DNA of 64,000 nt from Aestuariispira ectoiniformans. Lineage in GTDB: Bacteria > Pseudomonadota > Alphaproteobacteria > UBA8366 > Aestuariispiraceae. Made by a program: the position numbers and the translations under genes. A model generated the notes under the pieces. It was given only the letters and a program-made list of their open reading frames with translations, made no database searches and was not told where the DNA came from. This document shows positions 1 through 8,393 of the stretch, piece by piece. Numbering within the stretch: position 1 is the stretch's first letter; every line of letters begins with the position of its first letter. The stretch covers positions 3,489,588-3,553,587 of the forward strand of contig NZ_CP062788.1 of assembly GCF_025136295.1 (NCBI RefSeq), given 5' to 3'.

Positions 1-294
1 AGGACTGTAGTCGTTGATGCCCGGCACGTCGTCGGCCGTCAGCACGACGGCCACGCCCGGTGCCGCACGGACCTTGTCCAGGTTCGTGGACAGAATTCGG
101 GCATGGGCCTTGGGGCTCATGGCAATATAGACCTGCAGGCTGCGCGGCGGTTCCGGGATATCGTCAGTATAGACCGCCTCACCGCTGACATGCTTGTGGC
201 CGCTGTCATGCAGGCGCGACTGACGCACACCGCCTTTGATCTGTTCTTTATTGATTGCGTTCATTGTTTCCACACGTGCCAGATTATCAGACAT
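1..294 (-). CDS. xdhB: Xanthine dehydrogenase molybdopterin-binding subunit, N-terminal part (runs off the window)
   Basis: This is the large subunit that carries the molybdenum cofactor site oxidising hypoxanthine/xanthine to urate. Only the first 98 codons are in the window and the frame stays open to base 1. The start ATG at 294 overlaps the end of xdhA (stop at 287-289) by 8 bases, typical of translationally coupled subunits. The visible part contains the family's N-terminal signature HVSGEAVYTDDIPEP at about residues 35-49, followed by AMSPKAHARI and a VVLTADDVPG segment, as in bacterial XdhB. Catalytic residues lie outside the window. The identification rests on this N-terminal signature plus the adjacent xdhA. 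Confidence 0.9.
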   Translation of the reverse strand, partial: MSDNLARVETMNAINKEQIKGGVRQSRLHDSGHKHVSGEAVYTDDIPEPPRSLQVYIAMSPKAHARILSTNLDKVRAAPGVAVVLTADDVPGINDYSP

Positions 295-1798
295 GGGCCA
301 GGCTCCGGTCGCCTACCAGACGGGTTTCGGCCTGCGTGTCGGTGGTTTCCACAAAGAATTTATACAACAAATTCTTTGCCACCGTTTGGCGATAGGAGGC
401 CGAGGCCCGCATATCGGTCATCGGGGAATAATCCCTGTCCATCGCCGCCATGGCGGTACGGACACTCTCTTCCGTCCAGGCTTTGCCCAGAAGTGCAGCT
501 TCCGCATTTTTGGCGCGCGCCGGGGTTCCGGCCATCCCGCCATAACAGATACGGATATCTTCCACCTTGCCGTCTGTGATCAGGGCATTGAACACGCCCA
601 ACGAGGCCGTGATGTCCTGGTCGAAACGCTTGGATATCTTGTAGCTGCGGAACTTGGCACCGGCCTGCGGCTTGGGCAGGCGGATCATTTCCACGAACTC
701 ACCGGGCTCGCGATCCTGCTTGCCATATTCAATGAAGAAGTCTTCCAGCGGCATCTCGCGCTGTGTCATTCCCTTGCGCAGGACAAGCGTTGCCCCTGCC
801 GCGATCAAAGCAGGCGGGCTATCCCCGATGGGCGAACCATTGGCCACATTGCCGCCGATGGTACCCGCGTTGCGCACCTGGGTGGAGCCGATCCGGCGGA
901 TCAACTCGCCGAAATCCGGATAGAGCTTTGCGATTTCCTTCCAGGCATCGGTGTAGGAAACACCGGCACCAATCTCCAGCCCCGCATCGGTTTCGCGGAC
1001 CTGCTGCAAATCCCTCACCCGGCCCAGATAGACAACCGGCTTCAGTTCCTTGTGCATCTTGGTCACCCAAAGGCCCACATCGGTGGCGCCCGCCACGATG
1101 GTAGCGTCCGGATTGGCTTCCAGGATTTCCGCCAATGCCTCGACAGTGGCCGGGGCGTAATAGGTCTTGTCCCCCAGGCCGGTCACAACAGTGGCGTCAT
1201 CCTGCAGACTTTCCAGTAACGCCTTCACCTTCGCCTCTTCCGCCGCAAAGTGATCATCTCTGGGCAGGTCATACATTTTGGATGCGGCGTCGATGATCGG
1301 GCCATAGCCGGTGCAGCGGCACAGGTTCCCCGCCAGCACATCATTGGTGCGTTGCAGGTCAGGCTTCCCTTCCGTGCGATACATGGCGTAAAGCGACATG
1401 ACAAAGCCCGGTGTGCAGAAACCGCATTGCGAGCCGCTGGTATCGACCAACGCCTGCTGCGCCGGGTGCAGACGGCCATCATGGGCCTTCAGATCTTCCA
1501 CGGTGATCAATTGTTTCCCATGCAGGGTGGGCAGGAACTGGATGCAGGCATTGACCGCCCGATAGCGCATCCCACCATCCACCAATTCACCCAGAACCAC
1601 CGTACAGGCACCGCAGTCGCCTTCGGCACAGCCTTCCTTGGTTCCCATCGCAAGCTCATCCTCACGCAGCCAGCGCAGAACCGTCTGCGTCGGATCAACG
1701 GAGGTCAGCTCGCGGATTTGTCCGCGGAAGACAAACCGGATGGGGGTTTCATCCCCCAGAGCCGATGTACGAACCTTATGCGTTTCCGCCTTTGTCAT
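287..1798 (-). CDS. xdhA: Xanthine dehydrogenase small subunit (2Fe-2S and FAD domains)
   Basis: This 503-residue electron-transfer subunit passes electrons from the molybdenum subunit to NAD through two 2Fe-2S clusters and FAD. The plant-type ferredoxin domain has C57, C62, C65 and C85. The second cluster domain has C125/C128 (CGFC) and C160/C162 (NLCRC). The FAD-binding domain follows from about residue 210, with the GGNVANGSPIGDSPP stretch. Length and order match bacterial XdhA, as opposed to single-chain eukaryotic enzymes. It lies directly downstream of the permease gene (6-base gap) and overlaps xdhB, so permease, xdhA and xdhB probably form one transcript. The cofactor insertion factor XdhC would be expected after xdhB, outside the window. 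Confidence 0.96.
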   Translation of the reverse strand: MTKAETHKVRTSALGDETPIRFVFRGQIRELTSVDPTQTVLRWLREDELAMGTKEGCAEGDCGACTVVLGELVDGGMRYRAVNACIQFLPTLHGKQLITVEDLKAHDGRLHPAQQALVDTSGSQCGFCTPGFVMSLYAMYRTEGKPDLQRTNDVLAGNLCRCTGYGPIIDAASKMYDLPRDDHFAAEEAKVKALLESLQDDATVVTGLGDKTYYAPATVEALAEILEANPDATIVAGATDVGLWVTKMHKELKPVVYLGRVRDLQQVRETDAGLEIGAGVSYTDAWKEIAKLYPDFGELIRRIGSTQVRNAGTIGGNVANGSPIGDSPPALIAAGATLVLRKGMTQREMPLEDFFIEYGKQDREPGEFVEMIRLPKPQAGAKFRSYKISKRFDQDITASLGVFNALITDGKVEDIRICYGGMAGTPARAKNAEAALLGKAWTEESVRTAMAAMDRDYSPMTDMRASASYRQTVAKNLLYKFFVETTDTQAETRLVGDRSLAHV

Positions 1799-1804
1799 TC
1801 TTTT

Positions 1805-3139
1805 CTAAGCCTTTTCTTCTTTCGGCAGGATTAAATTCAGGATCAGGGAGACGAACCCTGCGGGGATAACCCCGGATTTCAGAACAATCGCCAGATTGGC
1901 GTCGAGCGAAGAAAGTGCCTCGGGCACTTGCGCCAAGCCGATTGCGGCCGATAGCGACATGGCAATGATCAGCATATTGCGACGGTTCAGGTCACAGGAG
2001 GCCAGCAGCTTGATCCCGGCGGAGACGATCATGCCGAACATGACAATCGCCGCCCCGCCCAGAACTGCATTGGGCATCACACCCACAACCGCGCCCAGCT
2101 TGGGAAACAGGCCCGCCAGGATCAGGAAGACACCGCCATAGGTCACCACATGACGGCTCATCACGCCGGTATAGGCGACCAGCCCGACATTCTGGCTGTA
2201 GGTCGTATTTGGCAGCGCATTGAGGAATCCGGCCAGGAAAGTGCCGAAGCCGTCCCCCATGATACCGCCGGACAGCTCCCGCTTGGTCGGTTCGCGCTTG
2301 GCACCCCCCATGGTGATACCGGAGATATCTCCAACCGATTCCATCGTGGTGACAAAAGCCATGATTACCATGCTGACCACGGCGGCCACCGGGAAATCCA
2401 GGCCATAGGCCAATGGCTTGGGCAGTTCGAACCAGGCAGCACCTGCCACGCGGCCGAAATCAACCATCCCCATCGGAATCGCAACCAGATAACCCACAAT
2501 AATTGCGATGAGGATAGACGCCGCAGCAAAGAAACCTTTCACGAATTGATGCAGGCCCAGTGCAATGGCAATGACCAGCAAGGCCAGCCCCCAGTGGTTC
2601 AGCGCGCCGAAATCATCCGGCATATGCGCCCCGCCTGCCGCATATTTAATGCCCGTGGGTAGCAGCATGATGCCGATTGTCGTCACCACCGTGCCGGAAA
2701 CCACCGCCGGAAAGAAACGGCGCAGCGAATTCATGAAAAAGCCCAGGATCATCTGCACAACACCGCAGACAATGGCGCCACCGAAAACGGCGCTTAATCC
2801 GCCCGCCTTGGCGATCGGCAGGGCTATCGGCAGAAAACCGAAACTCGTGCCTTGTACGACGGGCAGCCTTGCCCCCACGGGACCGACGCCGATAGTCTGA
2901 ACCAGGGTTGCAATCCCGGCAACAAACATGGCCGCCTGGATCAGGAACACCTTTTCATCGACAGTCGCCCCCAGCACCCCGGCAACGATGATCGGCACAG
3001 TCACGTTGCCGGCAAACATTGCCAACACATGCTGCACACCCAGCACGATACCTTCCCGAACGGACGGTTTGTATTCGACGGAACTGTTGTTACCCGTCTC
3101 CATCGGCTCGGATACTGCAATTTCTTCACTCGCCATCAT
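1805..3139 (-). CDS. NCS2-family xanthine/urate permease
   Basis: This is an inner-membrane purine transporter of the nucleobase:cation symporter-2 family (444 residues from the chosen start). The sequence is rich in hydrophobic segments and has the family features: the QHVLAMFAGNVTVPI region near the N-terminus, VVQGTSFGFLP in the middle, and the SGGIMGDGFGTFLAG stretch before NTTYSQNVG. NTTYSQN is typical of UacT/PucK-type uric acid or xanthine carriers. The start at 3139 is preferred over an upstream ATG because AGGGAGG sits just before it. The neighbours (hydroxyisourate hydrolase upstream, xanthine dehydrogenase downstream) support a purine substrate. Whether it prefers urate or xanthine cannot be told from sequence. 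Confidence 0.92.
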   Translation of the reverse strand: MMASEEIAVSEPMETGNNSSVEYKPSVREGIVLGVQHVLAMFAGNVTVPIIVAGVLGATVDEKVFLIQAAMFVAGIATLVQTIGVGPVGARLPVVQGTSFGFLPIALPIAKAGGLSAVFGGAIVCGVVQMILGFFMNSLRRFFPAVVSGTVVTTIGIMLLPTGIKYAAGGAHMPDDFGALNHWGLALLVIAIALGLHQFVKGFFAAASILIAIIVGYLVAIPMGMVDFGRVAGAAWFELPKPLAYGLDFPVAAVVSMVIMAFVTTMESVGDISGITMGGAKREPTKRELSGGIMGDGFGTFLAGFLNALPNTTYSQNVGLVAYTGVMSRHVVTYGGVFLILAGLFPKLGAVVGVMPNAVLGGAAIVMFGMIVSAGIKLLASCDLNRRNMLIIAMSLSAAIGLAQVPEALSSLDANLAIVLKSGVIPAGFVSLILNLILPKEEKA

Positions 3140-3245
3140 GTGCCTCCCTGTCGTTAGCACAATATTTCCCATGCAGCGGCGCCTGCTTTATTATTTTGGA
3201 TACGCCGCCACGGCTTGCGAGACCGTCAATATCGACTATGGCAGA

Positions 3246-3596
3246 TCAGCTGCCGCGATAGGTCGAGAATGCAAAAGGAGAAATCAAAAGGGGCACGTGA
3301 TAATGCTCACCCGGCGCGGCAATCCCGAACCGGATCACAACCTCGTCCAGAAATTTCGGCGATGGCAGGTCCTGTCCGCTTTCGTCGAAATAGTCGCCCG
3401 CATGGAAGACCAATTCATAGACACCAGCCTTGAAGGCATCGCCCTCCAGAATCGGCCCGTCGCAACGCCCGTCATCATTGGTCACGACTTCGGTCAGCTT
3501 TTCACGGCCACCATCCACCGAAAACAACTCGATCCGGATCCCCTTACCTGGACATCCAAGCGCTGTATCCAAAACATGCGTAGTGAGACGCCCCAT
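3246..3596 (-). CDS. uraH: 5-hydroxyisourate hydrolase (transthyretin-like)
   Basis: It hydrolyses 5-hydroxyisourate, the product of urate oxidase, to OHCU. This 116-residue protein has the transthyretin-related family layout: an N-terminal LTTHVLDTALG with the active-site histidine, an RIEL arginine strand, and the diagnostic C-terminal YRGS tetrapeptide after a conserved HYHVPLLISPF strand. The start at 3596 is chosen because a GAGGAGA ribosome site lies just upstream; four earlier codons are possible. It is the first gene of the minus-strand purine operon, about 100 bases before the permease, and faces the GntR gene across an operator-rich intergenic region. Confidence 0.95.
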   Translation of the reverse strand: MGRLTTHVLDTALGCPGKGIRIELFSVDGGREKLTEVVTNDDGRCDGPILEGDAFKAGVYELVFHAGDYFDESGQDLPSPKFLDEVVIRFGIAAPGEHYHVPLLISPFAFSTYRGS

Positions 3597-3697
3597 ATTT
3601 CTCCTCATCCATCCTGTGCCTTACGGCGGTATATTATTCACCTGATCGCGTCGGAATTGACCTGATCACGGGTGTCATTATGTCACATTGTTCAAAA

Positions 3698-3709
3698 TTG
3701 TGTACACAA
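3698..3709. promoter_or_regulatory. Perfect 12-bp palindrome, candidate GntR (FCD) operator
   Basis: TTGTGTACACAA is a perfect inverted repeat about 100 bases upstream of the hydroxyisourate hydrolase start and 267 bases upstream of the gntR start. FCD-type GntR regulators commonly bind T-N-G-T...A-C-N-A palindromes, which this fits. Related half-sites lie nearby: TTGTGTTCAA at 3723-3732 and, on the minus strand, TTGTGTTTAA at 3761-3770. Binding by the adjacent regulator is inferred. Confidence 0.5.
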
Positions 3710-3895
3710 AAAATTACCATCATTGTGTTCAATACCGAATCCACACGCCTTATCAATACATTAAACACAATAATTTTTGCCAGAGCAGCCATTCCCCACC
3801 TACCACAGCAATCCAAATCATCACGGAACCGTATAGTGTGAAACTTTAGTACAGAACAAATCCCGCTTGATTATATGTTCTTTCTCACAACCATG

Positions 3896-3924
3896 TTGAC
3901 CGAATGATTTATTGGATACATAAT
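3896..3924 (+). promoter_or_regulatory. Predicted sigma-70 promoter of the gntR-puuE-uraD-alc-allA unit
   Basis: TTGACC (3896-3901) and CATAAT (3919-3924) are separated by 17 bases and sit 52-80 bases before the gntR start. Both hexamers are close to consensus. The first TGGATACA direct repeat (3913-3920) overlaps the -10 box. Confidence 0.5.
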
Positions 3925-3942
3925 CATACGAAACTGGATACA
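3913..3942 (+). repeat. Direct repeat TGGATACA, two copies 22 bp apart over the gntR promoter
   Basis: TGGATACA occurs at 3913-3920 and 3935-3942, a spacing of two helical turns. One copy overlaps the predicted -10 box and the other lies around the expected transcription start. This layout would suit autorepression by the GntR protein, which is an inference. Confidence 0.4.
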
Positions 3943-3975
3943 ATATCTATACGCAATTCGGAGCGGACAAACCGT

Positions 3976-4692
3976 ATGAGCAAACGCCCACGCAAACGCA
4001 ATCAGGATGAATGGATTTACCAGGAGGTCTTCGACGCCATTCTGGAACAACGCCTGGCGCCCGGCACGAAACTGGCAGAAGACGCGATGGGTGAAATCTT
4101 TGGTGTCAGCCGCACAGTCGTCCGCAAGGTGCTGCAACGTCTCTCACATGAACGGGTCGTGGATATCCGTCCTAACCGCGGGGCCATGGTCGCCGCCCCC
4201 ACAATCGAAGAAGCCAAGGATGTGTTCGAGGCACGCCGTCTGGTGGAACGCGGCGTAACACGGCTTGCCTGTGCCAGAATCAATGATGAGGCGGCCCATG
4301 AGTTGCACGACCTGATCGAGGCCGAAGACGCCTGCTATGAACGCGGCGACCGAAGCGGTGGCATCCGCATGTCCGGCGAATTCCATATGAAACTGGCGGA
4401 GATTGCAGGCAATGAAACCCTTGCAGGCTATCTGAAGGAACTCGTGACGCGAACGTCGCTGATCATTGCCCAGTATGAAACACCGGGCAATGTCATCTGC
4501 ACCCATCATGACCATGAGGACCTTGTGAAAGCGATCCAGTCCGGCGACGCGGATAAAGCCGTCTCGCTGATGGAACATCACATCCGCGCCTGCGAGGACA
4601 AACTCAACCTGGATGAAGAGGAAAGCACGCCGGACCTGAAGGCGATCTTCTCCAATATCGGCACGGCCCGCGCGACGGAAGACGCCGCCTGA
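3976..4692 (+). CDS. FCD-domain GntR-family transcriptional regulator of the purine genes
   Basis: This is a 238-residue DNA-binding regulator. A winged helix-turn-helix occupies about residues 10-70, with LAPGTKLAEDAMGEIFGVSRTVVRKVLQRL, here quoted in parts: LAPGTKLAED then FGVSRTVVRKVL. An all-helical FCD ligand domain follows, with the usual acidic/histidine metal-site residues around EFHMKLAE and HHDHEDLV. The start at 3976 is preferred over an in-frame ATG 72 bases upstream because GGAGCGG precedes it and basic residues then begin the typical N-terminus. It sits between the divergent halves of the purine locus, 44 bases before puuE, so it probably senses a purine intermediate. The ligand is unknown. 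Confidence 0.93.
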   Translation: MSKRPRKRNQDEWIYQEVFDAILEQRLAPGTKLAEDAMGEIFGVSRTVVRKVLQRLSHERVVDIRPNRGAMVAAPTIEEAKDVFEARRLVERGVTRLACARINDEAAHELHDLIEAEDACYERGDRSGGIRMSGEFHMKLAEIAGNETLAGYLKELVTRTSLIIAQYETPGNVICTHHDHEDLVKAIQSGDADKAVSLMEHHIRACEDKLNLDEEESTPDLKAIFSNIGTARATEDAA

Positions 4693-4736
4693 GCCCATCG
4701 GCCAATAAGAATAAGAACCACAAAGGTGAGCCTACA

Positions 4737-5657
4737 ATGACCATTGAACAGGACTATCCGAGAGACCTTATCGGTTACGGCCCCACCCCGCCCAAGGCCA
4801 ACTGGCCCGGCGGCGCACGGGTCGCGGTCCAATTCGTCCTCAATTACGAGGAAGGTGGCGAAAACTGCATCCTGCACGGCGACCGCGCCTCCGAGGCCTT
4901 CCTGTCGGAGATTGTCGGGGCAGACATGCGCGAAGGCGTGCGTCATATGAGCATGGAATCAATCTATGAATATGGCAGCCGCGTCGGGGTCTGGCGGGTC
5001 CTGAAACTGTTCAAGGAGCTTAACATCCCGATCACCGTATTCGCGGTCGCCATGGCGCTGCAACGCAACCCAGCCGTGGCGGATGCGGTCCTGGAAGCGG
5101 GCCATGAGATTTGCAGTCACGGTTATCGCTGGATCGATTATCAATATGTGCCCGAAGAAATCGAGCGCGAGCATCTCTACAAGGCAATCGAGATCATCAA
5201 GTCGGTGACCGGCGAGCGTCCGCTTGGCTGGTATACGGGCCGCACGAGCCCCAACACCCGCCGGATCGTGATGGAGGAAGGCGGCTTCCTCTATGATGCC
5301 GACGACTATAACGACGACCTGCCCTTCTGGGTCACCCGCCCCGACGGCGAACCGCATCTGGTGGTGCCCTACACGCTGGACGTCAACGATATGCGCTTTG
5401 CCTCCCCGCAGGGCTTCAACAGCGGCGATCAGTTCTTCACCTATTTGCGCGACAGTTTCGACACGCTTTACGAAGAAGGGGCCGAAACCCCGCGCATGAT
5501 GTCGATCGGTATGCATTGTCGGCTGGTCGGACGCCCCGGGCGCTTCCAGGCGCTGAAACGCTTTCTGGAGCATGTGCGCAGCCATGAAGACGTCTGGTTC
5601 TGCCGCCGTATCGACATCGCGCGCCATTGGCACGAGAACCATCCATTTCAGGGGTAG
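4737..5657 (+). CDS. puuE: Allantoinase, polysaccharide-deacetylase type (PuuE)
   Basis: It opens the allantoin ring to give allantoate. The 306-residue protein belongs to the NodB/polysaccharide-deacetylase fold rather than the amidohydrolase AllB family. Visible signatures are RDLIGYGPTPP near the start, VQFVLNYEEGGEN at about residues 32-44, EICSHGYRWIDYQ in the middle and WYTGRTSPNTRRIV. These match the cofactor-independent PuuE allantoinases described in Pseudomonas and relatives. It begins 44 bases after gntR with AAAGGTGAG as ribosome site and ends 3 bases before uraD, so it is clearly operonic. Confidence 0.95.
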   Translation: MTIEQDYPRDLIGYGPTPPKANWPGGARVAVQFVLNYEEGGENCILHGDRASEAFLSEIVGADMREGVRHMSMESIYEYGSRVGVWRVLKLFKELNIPITVFAVAMALQRNPAVADAVLEAGHEICSHGYRWIDYQYVPEEIEREHLYKAIEIIKSVTGERPLGWYTGRTSPNTRRIVMEEGGFLYDADDYNDDLPFWVTRPDGEPHLVVPYTLDVNDMRFASPQGFNSGDQFFTYLRDSFDTLYEEGAETPRMMSIGMHCRLVGRPGRFQALKRFLEHVRSHEDVWFCRRIDIARHWHENHPFQG

Positions 5658-5660
5658 ATC

Positions 5661-6179
5661 ATGACCGGCAAGACTTTTACCGACGCGCCCAGCCAGATGG
5701 ACAAGGCGCAGTTTATGGCTGTCTTTGGCGGCATTTATGAACATTCCCCCTGGGTGGCAGAACGAAGCTGGGAAAAAGGCGTCACCGCCGAACACGACCG
5801 GATCGAGGCCCTCGCCGCGACCATGGCGGAGGTGCTGGCCGAAGCCACCCGAGCCGAGCAACTGGACCTGATCAACGCCCACCCCGATCTGGCAGGCAAG
5901 GCCGCCATGGCGGGCAAGTTGACCCAGGCCTCCACCGGCGAGCAGGCCAGCGCAGGACTGGACCAGTGCAGCGCGGAGGAGTTCGAGAAGTTCACGCGAC
6001 TGAACGAAGCCTATAAGGAAAAATTCGGCTTCCCCTTCATCATGGCGGTCAAAGGCCGCCACCGCAGTGAAATCCTGGATGCTTTCGAGACACGCCTGGA
6101 GCATGACGAGGCTGTCGAATTCCAGACTGCGCTGGACCAGATCAACCGAATTGCGCTTTTGCGCCTGAACGATCTCTGA
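5661..6179 (+). CDS. uraD: OHCU decarboxylase
   Basis: This 172-residue enzyme decarboxylates 2-oxo-4-hydroxy-4-carboxy-5-ureidoimidazoline stereospecifically to S-allantoin. The catalytic histidine is H74 in NAHPDLAGK. The substrate-binding S91, E94 and Q95 are present in the STGEQ motif, and the [13 protein letters not shown] strand is conserved. It acts between uraH (minus strand) and puuE (immediately upstream). The fact that both urate-product enzymes UraH and UraD are encoded shows the cell makes 5-hydroxyisourate, although no urate oxidase is in the window. Confidence 0.95.
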   Translation: MTGKTFTDAPSQMDKAQFMAVFGGIYEHSPWVAERSWEKGVTAEHDRIEALAATMAEVLAEATRAEQLDLINAHPDLAGKAAMAGKLTQASTGEQASAGLDQCSAEEFEKFTRLNEAYKEKFGFPFIMAVKGRHRSEILDAFETRLEHDEAVEFQTALDQINRIALLRLNDL

Positions 6180-6196
6180 GATTGGAAAACACGCAT

Positions 6197-7204
6197 ATGA
6201 GCAACATAACGTCAGACCTGCCCGAATTCGCCAAACGCTGCATCAACCTGGCGCAGACCCGTCTTGGTGCGAAAGCCGTTTTCGCCACCGATGATTTCTT
6301 TGCGCCCGTTGAACGGATGCTGCAGCCACAGCCCGCAGTCTTCATTCCCGACAAATATGACGATAACGGCAAGTGGATGGACGGCTGGGAAAGCCGCCGC
6401 AAACGCGGCGAAGGTTATGACTACTCTATTGTCAAACTTGGCCTCAAAGGTGTCATTCAGGGCTTCGATATCGACACGTCTCATTTCACCGGTAACTATG
6501 CGCCCGCGACCTCTATCGACGCCTGCGTCAGCGACAGCGAGATGCCGGGTGACGATGCGGTCTGGACCGAAATCCTGCCCGCCACCAATCTCCAGGGCGA
6601 TACACATCATTTCCTACCGGTCAGCAGCGACGGAAGCTGGACACATCTGCGGGTGAACATCTACCCCGATGGCGGTATTGCGCGCCTACGCGTTTACGGC
6701 ATCCCCCAGGTGGACTGGAGCGGTCGCGACAAGAGCCAATTGGTCGATCTGGCCGCCACCGTCAACGGCGGCCGCGCGATCATGGCCAACGATGCCCATT
6801 TCGGCGTGCCGGATAACCTTCTGGCACCGGGCCGCGGGCTTAACATGGGCGATGGCTGGGAAACCCGCCGCCGCCGCGAACCGGGCAATGACTGGTGTAT
6901 CATCGCCCTTGGCCACGCCGGGGAAATCGAGAAGATCGAGGTCGATACCGCCCATTTCAAAGGCAACTTCCCGGACCAGGTCTCCATCCAGGCCGCCTTT
7001 GTGGACTGGGGCACGGAAGACGCCCTGATCAGCCAGTCTATCTATTGGAAAACACTGCTGCCGCCGCAAAAAATGGAAATGGATAAACAGCACTACTTCG
7101 AAGAGGAAGTGCAGAAAGTCGGCCCCATCACCCATGTGCGCCTGAACATTCATCCCGATGGCGGGGTCAGCCGCCTGCGCCTGTTTGGCCGGCCGACCGA
7201 ATAA
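6197..7204 (+). CDS. alc: Allantoicase
   Basis: It cleaves allantoate to ureidoglycolate and urea. The 335-residue protein shows the family's internal duplication. The first jelly-roll domain contains [15 protein letters not shown] and [14 protein letters not shown] (about residues 60-110). The second contains [15 protein letters not shown] and [14 protein letters not shown] (about residues 215-265). Each half ends in an RLNIxPDGGxxRLRxxG element. The start at 6197 (ATG) is preferred over a TTG 15 bases upstream. The gene is 17 bases after uraD and 14 bases before allA. Choosing allantoicase means urea, not ammonia, is released at this step. Confidence 0.95.
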   Translation: MSNITSDLPEFAKRCINLAQTRLGAKAVFATDDFFAPVERMLQPQPAVFIPDKYDDNGKWMDGWESRRKRGEGYDYSIVKLGLKGVIQGFDIDTSHFTGNYAPATSIDACVSDSEMPGDDAVWTEILPATNLQGDTHHFLPVSSDGSWTHLRVNIYPDGGIARLRVYGIPQVDWSGRDKSQLVDLAATVNGGRAIMANDAHFGVPDNLLAPGRGLNMGDGWETRRRREPGNDWCIIALGHAGEIEKIEVDTAHFKGNFPDQVSIQAAFVDWGTEDALISQSIYWKTLLPPQKMEMDKQHYFEEEVQKVGPITHVRLNIHPDGGVSRLRLFGRPTE

Positions 7205-7218
7205 GGAGAGGTTGATCC

Positions 7219-7734
7219 ATGTCCGTCCACCATCTGACCATTCGCCCCTTGACCCGCGAGGCCTTCGCCCCCTATGGCGATGTCATCGAAACCGAAGGTG
7301 CGAACCATTTCACCATCAACAATGGCAGTACGGAACGCTTCCATGATCTGGCGAAAGTGGATGTCATTGACGGCGGTGGGCGGACCCTGATCAACATCTT
7401 CCGGGCAACGCCACTGGACTATCCGTTGCGAATCCGGCTGATGGAACATCACCCGATGGGCAGCCAGGCCTTTATCCCGCTGGATAACCGGCCCTATCTG
7501 GTGCTGGTTGCACGGCCCGGAACCGACGAAGTCCGGCCGGATGATCTGCAGGCCTTTCTCGCCAGCGGACGCCAGGGCGTGAATTACCACAAAGGCGTAT
7601 GGCATCATCCGGTGCTGGCACTGGAAACAGTCAGTGATTTTATGGTGGTCGACCGCGGCGGCGAAGGCAACAACTGCATCGAATACTATTTCGACGACGA
7701 CCTGGAAATCGTCCTGCCAGGTGCCGACAGGTAA
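7219..7734 (+). CDS. allA: Ureidoglycolate lyase
   Basis: It splits ureidoglycolate into glyoxylate and urea, the last step of the pathway encoded here. The cupin-fold protein has 171 residues, the usual AllA length. Recognisable elements are the N-terminal LTREAFAPYGDVI, the central MEHHPMGSQAFIPL, and VNYHKGVWHHPVLAL with the conserved histidines. It is the last gene of the plus-strand purine unit, with AAGGAGAGG before the ATG. No convincing Rho-independent terminator follows. No urease gene is visible in the window. Confidence 0.95.
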   Translation: MSVHHLTIRPLTREAFAPYGDVIETEGANHFTINNGSTERFHDLAKVDVIDGGGRTLINIFRATPLDYPLRIRLMEHHPMGSQAFIPLDNRPYLVLVARPGTDEVRPDDLQAFLASGRQGVNYHKGVWHHPVLALETVSDFMVVDRGGEGNNCIEYYFDDDLEIVLPGADR

Positions 7735-8154
7735 GGTGGCAACATCCCTACCAATCTACCGTTGCAGAATACGCAATGTCGCAATGCACAAAATGGATGA
7801 CGATTTTTCTTGAATTCTGAATCTGGTTATGGCTTATAACCTCTCCAGGTGTCGGGCCTAGAGCCTCCGCGTCGAACGGTTTTCCGTTCCTCGTTCTCCG
7901 TATCCAAAGTAGTAGGAATATGCGCTTTGCGCCTTGCTGCTGATTTGTCTTTTGACAGGATGCGTTCAGGCTTTCCCAGACCGCCACCGAATAATTTTAA
8001 GAATTTGGTTGCCCGTTCACGTCCGCGAGCCACCCCATGCAAAAAAGCTGGATGGCTATGCAGAAAGATGCGTTGCTTTTTTTCAGGCCGCACCTATTTC
8101 ATATGACGGTATGAGAATGGGAATGTTGAGCGAAAGATAAGAAAGGAAAAGACC
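7735..8154. other. 420-bp intergenic stretch with no supported gene
   Basis: Between allA and the zinc-ribbon gene there is no reading frame with a ribosome site or protein-like composition. A minus-strand frame at 7827-8093 is open for 88 codons but is very rich in Arg/Lys and has no recognisable motif. The last 80 bases probably hold the promoter of the zinc-ribbon gene, for example TTGCTT at 8073-8078 with a weak TATTTC 16 bases on. Confidence 0.5.
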
Positions 8155-8325
8155 GTGAGCGATTCCGAAAAGAACAAGAAGCCGCAGTCCGACCGCAAAT
8201 ACGAAGCCAAGCCGCGTAAATGCCTGATGTGCCGGAACGACTTCAAGAGCTCCTGGCCCGGTGAGCGTATTTGCTCCAACTGCAAACAGACCAGCGCCTG
8301 GAACGATTCTTCCCTGGCTGCCTAA
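8155..8325 (+). CDS. 56-residue zinc-ribbon protein
   Basis: This small protein begins at a GTG with AAAGGAAAAG just upstream and reads MSDSEKNKKPQSDRKYEAKP, then a zinc-ribbon core. The core has two CxxC knuckles 15 residues apart, CLMC (residues 23-26) and CSNC (residues 41-44), separated by a KSSWPGERI loop; two treble-clef/ribbon knuckles can bind one zinc ion. The N-terminal third is highly charged and probably disordered. I do not recognise a named family. The pattern resembles small alphaproteobacterial zinc-ribbon proteins of unknown function. A strong bidirectional terminator follows within 30 bases, so it is probably monocistronic. Confidence 0.8.
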   Translation: MSDSEKNKKPQSDRKYEAKPRKCLMCRNDFKSSWPGERICSNCKQTSAWNDSSLAA

Positions 8326-8352
8326 CGCTGTCGGCTGATTCTCAGCGTTTCC

Positions 8353-8393
8353 AAAAGCCCGCCGTTCAATCCTTAAGATTGCGGCGGGCTTTT
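8353..8393. terminator. Bidirectional Rho-independent terminator
   Basis: AAAAGCCCGCCG (8353-8364) pairs perfectly with CGGCGGGCTTTT (8382-8393) around a 17-base loop. The flanking A and T runs allow it to work on both strands. The stop codon of the minus-strand Sel1 gene lies inside the loop, so the zinc-ribbon and Sel1 genes share it. Confidence 0.85.

Noticed and set aside
236-1219. Long open frame on the plus strand opposite xdhA
   Set aside because: It is antisense to a gene with complete cofactor motifs; the composition (His/Gly/Arg-rich) is that of the reverse strand of GC-rich coding DNA.
4959-6104. 381-codon minus-strand frame opposite puuE and uraD
   Set aside because: No motif or ribosome site, and it spans two well-identified genes.
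7827-8093. 88-codon minus-strand frame in the allA to zinc-ribbon gap
   Set aside because: Arg/Lys-rich without motif or ribosome site, and no terminator or promoter fits it; left as unknown intergenic DNA.
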